Of a stretch of DNA of 64,000 nucleotides, positions 21,571-34,400 are shown piece by piece. Each line of letters opens with the position of its first letter. Position 1 is the stretch's first letter. Below the pieces are notes generated by a model. That model ran no database searches, was not told the origin of the DNA, and saw only the letters and a program-made list of their open reading frames with translations. The position numbers and the translations under genes were made by a program. The stretch is from Arenicola marina. Lineage: Eukaryota; Annelida; Polychaeta; Arenicolidae. Location of the stretch: positions 7,068,001 to 7,132,000 of the forward strand of contig OZ025255.1 of the NCBI GenBank assembly GCA_964019135.1. The letters run 5' to 3'.

Positions 21571-22489
21571 ATTAGTGTAAATTTTTACCCACCAAGTCTA
21601 TGTAATGGAGGGAATTGTATCCTAGGGGGATGCCTCCAAATAGTCTGTGTAGATGCAGTGAGCATAATATGGTCAAATCGTACTACTAATACATGATTGT
21701 AACTTATCACCACAAACAATTTATTTACAATCACAAGTAGAAGATCGAGTGTGGCAACACTGTTTGACAAACTAAACTCGAACATTGCTTTTCTGCAATC
21801 TTTATGTTTTCAGTGTCCACCATTGCACTCTGACAACTTCAACAGCAGCTGCAAGTTCTGTGGCTGCACTGAACTATCATAGATATTTCGCTTGCATCCT
21901 CCAGCCATTGTACAAATTTTTTGTGCATGGCAAACAACAATACATGTATTTTGGAAGTATTCATAATGCAGGGACCAGTCATGTTGTTCATTACTATATG
22001 GAATGAATTGGTAACAGGCAAGTGGTAGCAGCCAGGAACCAAGCAGCAGGATAAGGCAAAAACTGAAGAACATGTGTTTAGCCTATGAATAAAAATACAC
22101 TTGAATCCTATTTATTACATTGTGTTTAAGTGCACATATAGAGGCAACTTTGTATTGATTTCTGGCAATTTTAAAGAAAATAACATCAGCTACAGGCTGA
22201 CTGCTTTAGGCTATATTTTACCAACTAATACGGTGAGACTACCTAGCTCAGTTGGTAAGCAGGCATCCTTTGAATAATAATTTATTTACAAATGTATAGC
22301 ATCTGAAGACCCCCATTGTTTATCAAGACAGCTTTATTAATAGTTGCTAATCAGCCTTTCATGTTTCGGTATTTTGGTTTGAGCTTGAGAGCTTGCTTAT
22401 CCTTTTTGTTATCCATGGCATATGCATATCTATGGCATATGAACATGCATACTCTCAATTTCATCGCCTCTATTTTCTTCTACTGTCCC
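21571..22489. other. Intron 1, unique, no exon recognised
   Basis: AT-rich unique DNA. Short frames on both strands lack splice sites or domains. A tRNA-like A box at 22244 is listed separately. Confidence 0.35.
22232..22270 (+). other. tRNA-like A-box fragment
   Basis: TAGCTCAGTTGG with flanking stem-like bases resembles the D arm of a tRNA. No anticodon arm or B box follows within 80 bases. It is a fragment of a tRNA or of a SINE head, not a functional tRNA gene. Confidence 0.35.
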
Positions 22490-25400
22490 GCCCCGTGGGG
22501 TTGGCTGCTGTCGAGGGTCTGTGTGTGGCCTGTAGCACAGTAACAGCTATATGACCGCCCCGCGGGGTTGGCTGCTGTCGTGGGTCTGTATGTGGCCTGT
22601 AGCACAGTAACAGCTATATGACCGCCCCGTGGGGTTGGGGGGTGTCGTGGGTCTGTGTGTGGCCTGTAGCACAGTAACAGCTATATGACCGCCCCGTGGG
22701 GTTGGCGGGCGTCGTGGGTCTGTGCGTGGCCTGTAGCACAGTAACAGCTATATGACCGCCCCGCGGGGTTGGCGGGTGTCCTGGGTCTGTGTGGCCTGTA
22801 GCACAGTAACAGCTATATCACCGCCCCGTGGGGTTGGCGGGTGTCGTGGGTCTGTGTGTGGCCTGTAGCACAGTAACAGCTATATGACCGCCCCGTGGGG
22901 TTGGGGGGTGTCGTGGGTCTGTGTGTGGCCTGTAGCACAGTAACAGCTATATGACCGCCCCGTGGGGTTGGCGGGCGTCGTGGGTCTGTGCGTGGCCTGT
23001 AGCACAGTAACAGCTATATGACCGCCCCGTGGGGTTGGCGGGTGTCCTGGGTCTGTATGTGGCCTGTAGCACAGTAACAGCTATAGTCCTGGGTCTGTGT
23101 GTGGCCTGTAGCACATTAACAGCTATTCCTGGGTCTGTGTGTGACCCGTAGCACAGTAACAGCCATATGACCGCCCCGCGGGGTTGGCGGGTGTCGTGGG
23201 TCTGTATGTGGCCTGTAGCACAGTAACAGCTATATGACCGCCCCGCGGGGTTGGCGGGTGTCCTGGGTCTGTGTGGCCTGTAGCACAGTAACAGCTATAT
23301 CACCGCCCCGTGGGGTTGGCGGGTGTCGTGGGTCTGTGTGTGGCCTGTAGCACAGTAACAGCTATATGACCGCCCCGTGGGGTTGGGGGGTGTCGTGGGT
23401 CTGTGTGTGGCCTGTAGCACAGTAACAGCTATATGACCGCCCCGTGGGGTTGGCGGGCGTCGTGGGTCTGTGCGTGGCCTGTAGCACAGTAACAGCTATA
23501 TGACCGCCCCGTGGGGTTGGCGGGTGTCCTGGGTCTGTATGTGGCCTGTAGCACAGTAACAGCTATAGTCCTGGGTCTGTGTGTGGCCTGTAGCACAGTA
23601 ACAGCTATTCCTGGGTCTGTGTGTGACCCGTAGCACAGTAACAGCCATATGACCGCCCCGCGGGGTTGGCGGGTGTCGTGGGTCTGTATGTGGCCTGTAG
23701 CACAGTAACAGCTATATGACCGCCCCGTGGGGTTGGGGGGTGTCGTGGGTCTGTATGTGGCCTGTAGCACAGTAACAGCTATATGACCGCCCCGTGGGGT
23801 TGGGGGGTGTCGTGGGTCTGTGTGTGGCCTGTAGCACAGTAACAGCTATATGACCGCCCCGTGGGGTTGGCGGGCGTCGTGGGTCTGTGCGTGGCCTGTA
23901 GCACAGTAACAGCTATATGACCGCCCCGTGGGGTTGGCGGGTGTCCTGGGTCTGTATGTGGCCTGTAGCACAGTAACAGCTATAGTCCTGGGTCTGTGTG
24001 TGGCCTGTAGCACAGTAACAGCTATTCCTGGGTCTGTGTGTGACCCGTAGCACAGTAACAGCCATATGACCGCCCCGCGGGGTTGGCGGGTGTCGTGGGT
24101 CTGTATGTGGCCTGTAGCACAGTAACAGCTATATGACCGCCCCGCGGGGTTGGCGGGTGTCCTGGGTCTGTGTGGCCTGTAGCACAGTAACAGCTATATC
24201 ACCGCCCCGTGGGGTTGGCGGGTGTCGTGGGTCTGTGTGTGGCCTGTAGCACAGTAACAGCTATATGACCGCCCCGCGGGGTTGGTGGGTGACGTGGGTC
24301 TGTGTGGCCTGTAGCACAATAACAGCTATATGACCGCCCCGTGGGGTTGGCGGGTGTCGTGGGTCTGTATGTGGCCTGTAGCACAGTAACAGCTATATGA
24401 CCGCCCCGTGGGGTTGGCGGGTGTCGTGGGTCTGTGTGTGGCCTGTAGCACAGTAACAGCTAAAGTCCTGGGTCTGTGTGTGGCCTGTAGCACAGTAACA
24501 GCTATATGACCTCCCCGTGGGGTTGGCATGTGTCGTGGGTCTGTGTGTGGCCTGTAGCACAGTAACAGCTATATGACCGCCCCGTGGGGTTGGCGGGTGT
24601 CGTTGGTCTGTATGTGGCCTGTAGCACAGTAACAGCTATATGACCGCCCCGTGGGGTTGGCGGGTGTCCTTGGTCTGTGTGTGGCCTGTAGCACAGTAAC
24701 AGCTAAAGTCCTGGGTCTGTGTGTGGCCTGTAGCACAGTGACAGCTATATGACCTCCCCGTGGGGTTGGCGGGTGTCGTGGGTTTGTGTGTGGCCTGTAG
24801 CACAGTAACAGCTATATGACCTCCCCGTGGGGTTGGCGGGTGTCGTGGATCTGTGTGTGGCCTGTAGCACAGTAACAGCTATATGACGGCCCCTCGGGGT
24901 TGGCGGGTGTCCTTGGTCTGTGTGTGGCCTGTAGCACAGTAACAGCTATATGACCGCCCCGTGGGGTTGGCGGGTGTCGTGGGTCTGTGTGTAGTCTGTA
25001 GCACAGTAACAGCTATATGACCTCCCCGTGGGGTTGGCGGGTGTCCTTGGTCTGTGTGTGGCCTGTAGCACAGTAACAGCTAAAGTCCTGGGTCTGTGTG
25101 TGGCCTGTAGCACAGTAACAGCTATATGACCTCCCCGTGGGGTTGGCGGGTGTCGTGGGTCTGTATGTGGCCTGTAGCACAGTAACAGCTATATGACCGC
25201 CCCGTGGGGTTGGCGGGTGTCGTGGGTCTGTGTGTGGCCTGTAGCACAGTAACAGCTATATGACCGCCCCGTGGGGTTGGCGGGTGTCGTGGGTCTGTAT
25301 GTGGCCTGTAGCACAGTAACAGGTATATGACCGTCCCATGGGGTTGGCGGGTGTCCTGGGTCTGTTTGTGGCCTGTAGCACGGTAACAGCTATATGACCG

Positions 25401-28400
25401 CCCCGTGGGGTTGGCGGGCGTCGTGGGTCTGTGCGTGGCCTGTAGCACAGTAACAGCTATATGACCGCCCCGTGGGGTTGGCGGGTGTCCTGGGTCTGTA
25501 TGTGGCCTGTAGCACAGTAACAGCTATAGTCCTGGGTCTGTGTGTGACCTGTAGCACAGTAACAGCCATATGACCGCCCCGCGGGGTTGGCGGGTGTCGT
25601 GGGTCTGTATGTGGCCTGTAGCACAGAAACAGCTATATGACCACCCCGTGGGGTTGGCGGGTGTCCTGGGTCTGTGTGGCCTGTAGCACAGTAACAGCTA
25701 TATGACCGCCCCGTGGGGTTGGCGGGTGTCCTGGGTCTGTGTGGCCTGTAGCACAGTAACAGCTATATGACCTCCCCGTGGGGTTGGGGGGTGTCGTGGG
25801 TCTGTGTGTGGCCTGTAGCACAGTAACAGCTATATGACCTCCCCGTGGGGTTGGCGGGTGTCGTGGGTCTGTGTGTGGCCTGTAGCACAGTAACAGCTAT
25901 ATGACCGCCCTGTGGGGTTGGCGGGTGTGTTTGGTCTGTGTGTGGCCTGTAGCCCAGTAACAGCTATATGACCGCCCCGCGGGGTTGGCGGGTGTCGTGG
26001 GTCTGTGTGTGGCCTGTAGCACAGTAACAGCTATATGACCTGCCCGTGGGGTTGGCGGGTGTCCTTGGTCTGTGTGTGGCCTGTAGCACAGTAACAGCTA
26101 TATGACCGCCCCGCGGGGTTGGCGAGTGTCGTGGGTCTGTGTGTGGCCTGTAGCACAGTAACAGCTATATGACCGCCCCGTGGGGTTGGCGGGTGTCCTT
26201 GGCCTGTGTGTGGCCTGTAGCACAGTAACAGCTATATGACCGCCCCGTGGGGTTGGCAGGTGTCCTTGGTCTGTTTGTGGCCTGTAGCACAGTAACAGCT
26301 ATATGACCGCCCCGTGGGGTTGGCGGGCGTCGTGGGTCTGTGCGTGGCCTGTAGCACAGTAACAGCTATATGACCGCCCCGTGGGGTTGGCGGGTGTCCT
26401 GGGTCTGTATGTGGCCTGTAGCACAGTAACAGCTATAGTCCTGGGTCTGTGTGTGACCTGTAGCACAGTAACAGCCATATGACCGCCCCGCGGGGTTGGC
26501 GGGTGTCGTGGGTCTGTATGTGGCCTGTAGCACAGAAACAGCTATATGACCACCCCGTGGGGTTGGCGGGTGTCCTGGGTCTGTGTGGCCTGTAGCACAG
26601 TAACAGCTATATGACCTCCCCGTGGGGTTGGGGGGTGTCGTGGGTCTGTGTGTGGCCTGTAGCACAGTAACAGCTATATGACCTCCCCGTGGGGTTGGCG
26701 GGTGTCGTGGGTCTGTGTGTGGCCTGTAGCACAGTAACAGCTATATGACCGCCCTGTGGGGTTGGCGGGTGTGTTTGGTCTGTGTGTGGCCTGTAGCCCA
26801 GTAACAGCTATATGACCGTCCCGCGGGGTTGGCGGGTGTCGTGGGTCTGTGTGTGGCCTGTAGCACAGTAACAGCTATATGACCGGCCCGTGGGGTTGGC
26901 GGGTGTCCTTGGTCTGTGTGTGGCCTGTAGCACAGTAACAGCTATATGACCGCCCCGCGGGGTTGGCGAGTGTCGTGGGTCTGTGTGTGGCCTATAGCAC
27001 AGTAACAGCTATATGACCGCCCCGTGGGGTTGGCGGGTGTCCTTGGCCTGTGTGTGGCCTGTAGCACAGTAACAGCTATATGACCGCCCCGTGGGGTTGG
27101 CGGGTGTCCTTGGTCTGTGCGTGGCCTGTAACACAGTAACAGCTAAAGTCCTGGGTCTGTGTGTGGCCTGTACCACAGTAACAGCTGTATGACCTCCCCG
27201 TGGGGTTGGCGGGTGTCGTGGGTCTGTGTGTGGCCTGTAGCACAGTAACAGCTATATGACCGCCCCGTGTGGTTGGCGGGTGTCGTGGGTCTGTGTGTGG
27301 CCTGTAGCACAGTAAAAGCTATATGACGGCCCCTCGGGGTTGGCGGTTGTCCTTGGTCTATGTGTGGCCTGTAGCACAGTAACAGCTATAGTCCTTGGTC
27401 TGTGTGTGGCCTGAAGCACAGTAACAGCTATATGACCGCCCCGTGGGGTTGGCGGGTGTCGTGGGTCTGTGTGTGGCCTGTAGCACAGTAACAGCTAAAG
27501 TCCTGGGTCTGTGTGTGGCCTGTAGCACAGTAACAGCTATATGACCGCCCCGTGGGGTTGGCGGGTGTCGTGGGCCTGTGTGTGGCCTGTAGCACAGTAA
27601 CAGCTAAAGTCCTGGGTCTCTGTGGGGCCTGTAGCACAGTAACAGCTAAAGTCCTGGGTCTGTGTGTAGCCTGTAGCACAGTAACAGCTATATGACCTCC
27701 CCGTGGGGTTGGCGGGTGTCGTGGGTCTGTGTGTGGCCTGTAGCACAGTAACAGCTATATGACCGCCCCGTGGGGTTGGCGGGTGTCGTGGGTCTGTGTG
27801 TGGCCTGTAGCACAGTAACAGCTATATGACGGCCCCTCGGGGTTGGCGGGTGTCCTTGATCTGTGTGTGGCCTGTAGCACAGTAACAGCTATATGACCGC
27901 CCCGTGGGGTTGGCGGGTGTCGTGGGTCTGTGTGTGGCCTGTAGCACAGTAACAGCTATATGACGGCCCCTCGGGGTTGGCGGGTGTCCTTGGTCTGTGT
28001 GTGGCCTGTAGCACAGTAACAGCTATATGACCGCCCCGTGGGGTTGGCGGGTGTCGTGGGTCTGTGTGTAGCCTGTAGCACAGTAACAGCTATATGACCT
28101 CCCCGTGGGGTTGGGGGGTGTCGTGGGCCTTTGTGTGGCCTGTAGCACAGTAACAGCTATATGACCGTCCCGTGGGGTTGGCGGGTGTCCTGGGTCTGTA
28201 TGTGGCCTGTAGCACAGTAACAGCTATATGACCGCCCTGTGGGGTTGGCGGGTGTCCTTGGTCTGTGTGTGGCCTGTAGCACAGTAACAGCTATATGACC
28301 GCCCCGCGGGGTTGGCGGGTGTCGTGGGTCTGTGTGTGGCCTGTAGCACAGTAACAGCTATATGACCTCCCCGTGGGGTTGGGGGGTGTCGTGGGTCTGT

Positions 28401-31400
28401 GTGTGGCCTGTAGCACAGTAACAGCTATATGACCGCCCCGTGGGGTTGGCGGGTGTCCTGGGTCTGTGTGGCCTTTAGCACAGTAACAGCTATATGACCT
28501 CCCCGTGGGGTTGGCGGGTGTCCTTGGTCTGTGTGTGGCCTGTAGCACAGTAACAGCTATATGACCGCCCTGCGGGGTTGGCGAGTGTCGTGGGTCTGTG
28601 TGTGGGCTGTAGCACAGTAACAGCTATATGACCTCCCCGTGGGGTTGGCGGGTGTCCTTGGTCTGTGTGTGGCCTGTAGCACAGTAACAGCTAACGTCCT
28701 GGGTCTGTGTGTGGCCTGTAGCACAGTAACAGCTATATGACCTCCCCGTGCGGTTGGCGGGTGTCGTGGGTCTGTGTGTGGCCTGTAGCACAGTAACAGC
28801 TATATGACCGTCCCATGGGGTTGGCGGGTGTCCTGGGTCTGTGTGTGGCCTGTAGCACAGTAACAGCTATATGACCGCCCCGTGGGGTTGGGGGGTGTCG
28901 TGGGTCTGTGTCTGACCTGTAGCACAGTGACAGCTATATGACCGCCCCGCAGGGTTGGTGGGTGACGTGGGTCTGTGTGGCCTGTAGCACAGTAACAGCT
29001 ATATGACCGCCCCGTGGGGTTGACGGGTGTCGTGGGTCTGTATGTGGCCTGTAGCACAGCAACAGCTATATGACCGCCCCGTAGGGTTGGCGGGTGTCCT
29101 TGGTCTGTGTGTGGCCTGTAGCACAGTAACAGCTAAAGTCCTGGGTCTGTGTGTGGCCCTTAGCACAGTAACAGCTATATGACCTCCCCGTGGGGTTGGC
29201 GGGTGTCGTGGGTCTGTATGTGGCCTGTAGCACAGTAACAGTTATATGACCGCCCCGTGGGGTTCGCGGGTGTCGTGGGTCTGTGTGTGGCCTGTAGCAC
29301 AGTAACAGCTATATGACGGCCCCTCGGGGTTGGCGGTTGTCCTTGGTCTATGTGTGGCCTGTAGCACAGTAACAGCTATAGTCCTTGGTCTGTGTGTGGC
29401 CTGAAGTACAGTAACAGCTATATGACCGCCCCGTGGGGTTGGCGGGTGTCCTTGGTCTGTGTGTGGCCTGTAGCACAGTAACAGCTATATGACCGCCCCG
29501 CGGGGTTGGCGGGTGTCGTGGGTCTGTGTGTGGCCTGTAGCACAGTAACAGCTATATGACCTCCCCGTGGGGTTGGCGGGTGTCCTTGGTCTGTGTGTGG
29601 CCTGTAGCACAGTAACAGCTCAAGTCCTGGGTCTGTGTGTGGCCTGTAGCACAGTAACAGCTATATCACCGCCCCGTGGGGTTGGCGGGTGTCGTGGGTC
29701 TGTGTGTGGCCTGTAGCACAGTAACAGCTATTTGACCGCCCCGTGGGGTTGGCGGGTGTCATGGGTCTGTATGTGTCCTGTAGCACAGTAACAGCTATAT
29801 GACCTCCCCGTGGGATTGGCGGGTGTCGTGGGCCTGTATGTGGCCTGTAGCACAGTAACAGCTATATGACCGCCCCGTGGGGTTGGCGGGTGTCCTTGGT
29901 CTGTGTGTAGCCTGTAGCACAGTAACAGCTATATGACCGTCCCGTGGAGTTGGCGGGTGTCGTGGGTCTGTGTGTGGCCTGTAGCACAGTAACAGCTATG
30001 TGACCGCCCCGTGGGGTTGGCGGGTGTCCTGGGTCTGTGTGGCCTGTAGCACAGTAACAGCTATATGACCGCCCCGTGGGGTTGGCGGGTGTCCTGGGTC
30101 TGTGTGGCCTGTAGCACAGTAACAGCTATATGACCGCCCCGTGGGGTTGGCGGGTGTCGTGGGTCTGTGTGTGGCCTGTAGCACAGTAACAGCTATATGA
30201 CCTCCCCGTGGGGTTGGCGGGTGTCGTGGGTCTGTGTGTGGCCTGTAGCACAGTAACAGCTATATGACAGCCTCGCGGGGTTGGCGGGTGTCGTGGGTCT
30301 GTATGTGGCCTGTAGCACAGTAACAGCTATATGACCGCCCCGTGGGGTTGGCGGGTGTCGTGGGTCTGTGTGTGGCCTGTAGCACAGTAACAGCTAAAGT
30401 CCTGGGTCTGTGTGTGGCCTGTAGCACAGTAACAGCTATATGACTTCCCCGTGGGGTTGGCGGGTGTCGTGGGTCTGTGTGTGGCCTGTAGCACAGTAAC
30501 AGCTATATGACCGCCCCGTGGGGTTGGCGGGTGTCCTTGGTCTGTGTGTGGCCTGTAGCACAGTAACAGCTATATGACCGCCCTGTGGGGTTGGCCTGTG
30601 TCCTGGGTCTGTGTGTTGCCTGTAGCACAGTAACAGCTATATGACCTCCCCGTGGGTTTGGCGGGTGTCGTGGGTCTGTGCGTGGCCTGTAGCACAGTAA
30701 CAGCTATATGACCGCTCCGTTGGGTTGGCGGGTGTCGTGGGTCTGTATGTGGCCTGTAGCACAGTAACAGCTATATGACCGCCCCGCGGGGTTGGCGAGT
30801 GTCGTGGGTCTGTGTGTGGCCTGTAGCACAGTAACAGCTATTTGACCGCCCTGTGGGGTTGGCGGGAGTCCTTGGCCTGTGTGTGGCCTGTAGCACAGTA
30901 ACAGCTCAAGTCCTGGGTCTGTGTGTGGCCTGTGGCACAGTAACAGCTATATGACCGCCCCGTGGGGTTGGCGGGTGTCCTTGGTCTGTGTGTAGCCTGT
31001 AGCACAGTAACAGCTATATGACCGTCCCGTGGGGTTGGCGGGTGTCGTGGGTCTGTGTGTGGCCTGTAGCACAGTAACAGCTATATGACCGCCCCGTGGG
31101 GTTGGCGGGTGTCCTGGGTCTGTGTGGCCTGTAGCACAGTAACAGCTATATGACCGCTCCCTGGGGTTGGCGGGTGTCGTGGGTCTGTGTGTGGCCTGTA
31201 GCACAGTAACAGCTATATGACCTCCCCGTGGGGTTGGCGGGTGTCCTTGGTCTGTGTGTGGCCTGTAGCACAGTAACAGCTATATGACCGCCCCTTGGGG
31301 TTGGCGGGTGTCGTGGGTCTGTGTGTGGCCTGTAGCACAGTAACAGCTATATGACCGTCCCGTGGGGTTGGCGGGTGTCCTTGGTCTGTGTGTGGCCTGT

Positions 31401-34400
31401 AGCACAGTAACAGCTATATGACCGTCCCGTGGGGTTGGCGGGTGTCCTTGGTCTGTGTGTGGCCTGTAGCACAGTAACAGCTAAAGTCCTGGGTCTGTGT
31501 GTGGCCTGTAGCACAGTAACAGCTATATGACCTCCCCGTGGGGTTGGCGGGTGTCGTGGGTCTGTGTGTGGCCTGTAGCACAGTAACATCTATATGACCG
31601 CCCTGTGGGGTTGGCGGGTGTCCTTGGTCTGTGTGTGGCCTGCAGCACAGTAACAGCTATATGACCGCCCCGCGGGGTTGGCGGGTGTCGTGGGTCTGTG
31701 TGTGGCCTGTAGCACAGTAACAGCTATATGACCTCCCCGTGGGGTTGGCGGGTGTCCTTGGTCTGTGTGTGGCCTGTAGCACAGTAACAGCTATATGACC
31801 GCCCCGCGGGGTTGGCGAGTGTCGTGGGTCTGTGTGTGGCCTGTAGCACAGTAACAGCTATATGACCGTCCCGTGGGGTTGGCGGGTGTTCTTGGTCTGT
31901 GTGTGGCCTGTAGCACAGTAACAGCTATATGACCGTCCCGTGGGGTTGGCGGGTGTCCTTGGTCTGTGTGTGGCCTGTAGCACAGTAACAGCTAAAGTCC
32001 TGGGTCTGTGTGTGGCCTGTAGCACAGTAACAGCTATATGACCTCCCCGTGGGGTTGGCGGGTGTCGTGGGTCTGTGTGTGGCCTGTAGCACAGTAACAT
32101 CTGTATGACCGCCCTGTGGGGTTGGCGGGTGTCCTTGGTCTGTGTGTGGCCTGTAGCACAGTAACAGCTATATGACCGCCCCGCGGGGTTGGCGGGTGTC
32201 GTGGGTCTGTGTGTGGCCTGTAGCACAGTAACAGCTATATGACCTCCCCGTGGGGTTGGCGGGTGTCCTTGGTCTGTGTGTGGCCTGTAGCACAGTAACA
32301 GCTATATGACCGCCCCGCGGGGTTGGCGAGTGTCGTGGGTCTGTGTGTGGCCTGTAGCACAGTAACAGCTATATGACCGCCCTGTGGGGTTGGCGGGAGT
32401 CCTTGGCCTGTGTGTGGCCTGTAGCACAGTAACAGCTCAAGTCCTGGGTCTGTGTGTGGCCTGTAGCACAGTAACAGCTATATCACCGCCCCGTGGGGTT
32501 GGCGGATGTCCTTGGTCTGTGTGTGGCCTGTAGCACAGTAACAGCTATTTGACCGCCCCGTGGGGTTGGCGGGTGTCATGGGCCTGTATGTGGCCTGCAG
32601 CACAGTAACAGCTATATGACCTCCCCGTGGGATTGGCGGGTGTCGTGGGCCTGTATGTGGCCTGTAGCACAGTAACAGCTATATGACCGCCCCGTGGGGT
32701 TGGCGGGTGTCCTTGGTCTGTGTGTAGCCTGTAGCACAGTAACAGCTATATGACCGTCCCGTGGAGTTGGCGGGTGTCGTGGGTCTGTGTGTGGCCTGTA
32801 GCACAGTAACAGCTATATGACCGCCCCGTGGGGTTGGCGGGTGTCCTGGGTCTGTGTGGCCTGTAGCACAGTAACAGCTATATGACCGCTCCGTGGGGTT
32901 GGCGGGTGTCGTGGGTCTGTGTGTGGCCTGTAGCACAGTAACAGCTATATGACCTCCCCGTGGGGTTGGCGGGTGTCGTGGGTCTGTGTGTGGCCTGTAG
33001 CACAGTAACAGCTATATGACAGCCTCGCGGGGTTGGCGGGTGTCCTGGGTCTGTATGTGGCCTGTAGCACAGTAACAGCTATATGACCGCCCCGTGGGGT
33101 TGGCGGGTGTCGTGGGTCTGTGTGTGGCCTGTAGCACAGTAACAGCTAAAGTCCTGGGTCTGTGTGTGGCCTGTAGCACAGTAACAGCTATATGACTTCC
33201 CCGTGGGGTTGGCGGGTGTCGCGGGTCTGTGTGTGGCCTGTAGCACAGTAACAGCTATATGACCGCCCCGTGGGGTTGGCGGGTGTCCTTGGTCTGTGTG
33301 TGGCCTGTAGCACAGTAACAGCTATATGACCGCCCTGTGGGGTTGGCCTGTGTCCTGGGTCTGTGTGTGGCCTGTAGCACAGTAACAGCTATATGACCTC
33401 CCCGTGGGTTTGGCGGGTGTCGTGGGTCTGTGCGTGGCCTGTAGCACAGTAACAGCTATATGACCGCTCCGTTGGGTTGGCGGGTGTCGTGGGTCTGTAT
33501 GTGGCCTGTAGCACAGTAACAGCTATATGACCGCCCCGCGGGGTTGGCGAGTGTCGTGGGTCTGTGTGTGGCCTGTAGCACAGTAACAGCTATATGACCG
33601 CCCTGTGGGGTTGGCGGGAGTCCTTGGCCTGTGTGTGGCCTGTAGCACAGTAACAGCTATATGACCGTCCCGTGGGGTTGGCGGGTGTCGTGGGTCTGTG
33701 TGTGGCCTGTAGCACAGTAACAGCTATATGACCGCCCCGTGGGGTTGGCGGGTGTCCTGGGTCTGTGTGGCCTGTAGCACAGTAACAGCTATATGACCGC
33801 TCCCTGGGGTTGGCGGGTGTCGTGGGTCTGTGTGTGGCCTGTAGCACAGTAATAGCTATATGACCGTCCCGTGGGGTTGGCGGGTGTCGTGGGTCTGTGT
33901 GTGGCCTGTAGCACAGTAACAGCTATATGACCTCCCCGTGGGGTTGGCGGGTGTCCTGGGTCTGTGTGTGGCCTGTGGCACAGTAACAGCTATATGACCG
34001 CCCCGTGGGGTTGGCGGGTGTCCTTGGTCTGTGTGTAGCCTGTAGCACAGTAACAGCTATATGACCGTCCCGTGGGGTTGGCGGGTGTCGTGGGTCTGTG
34101 TGTGGCCTGTAGCACAGTAACAGCTATATGACCGCCCCGTGGGGTTGGCGGGTGTCCTGGGTCTGTGTGGCCTGTAGCACAGTAACAGCTATATGACCGC
34201 TCCCTGGGGTTGGCGGGTGTCGTGGGTCTGTGTGTGGCCTGTAGCACAGTAATAGCTATATGACCGTCCCGTGGGGTTGGCGGGTGTCGTGGGTCTGTGT
34301 GTGGCCTGTAGCACAGTAACAGCTATATGACCTCCCCGTGGGGTTGGCGGGTGTCCTTGGTCTGTGTGTGGCCTGTAGCACAGTAACAGCTATATGACCG

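Noticed and set aside
22232-22270. tRNA gene
   Set aside because: Only an A-box-like D arm is present; there is no anticodon stem, T arm or B box in reach.
25328-25340. ATGGGgt in the 67-bp array as alternative Homer exon 1
   Set aside because: The donor GTTGGC is weak, the ATG arises from CCCATGGGG variants of the palindrome, and no promoter-like sequence is near.
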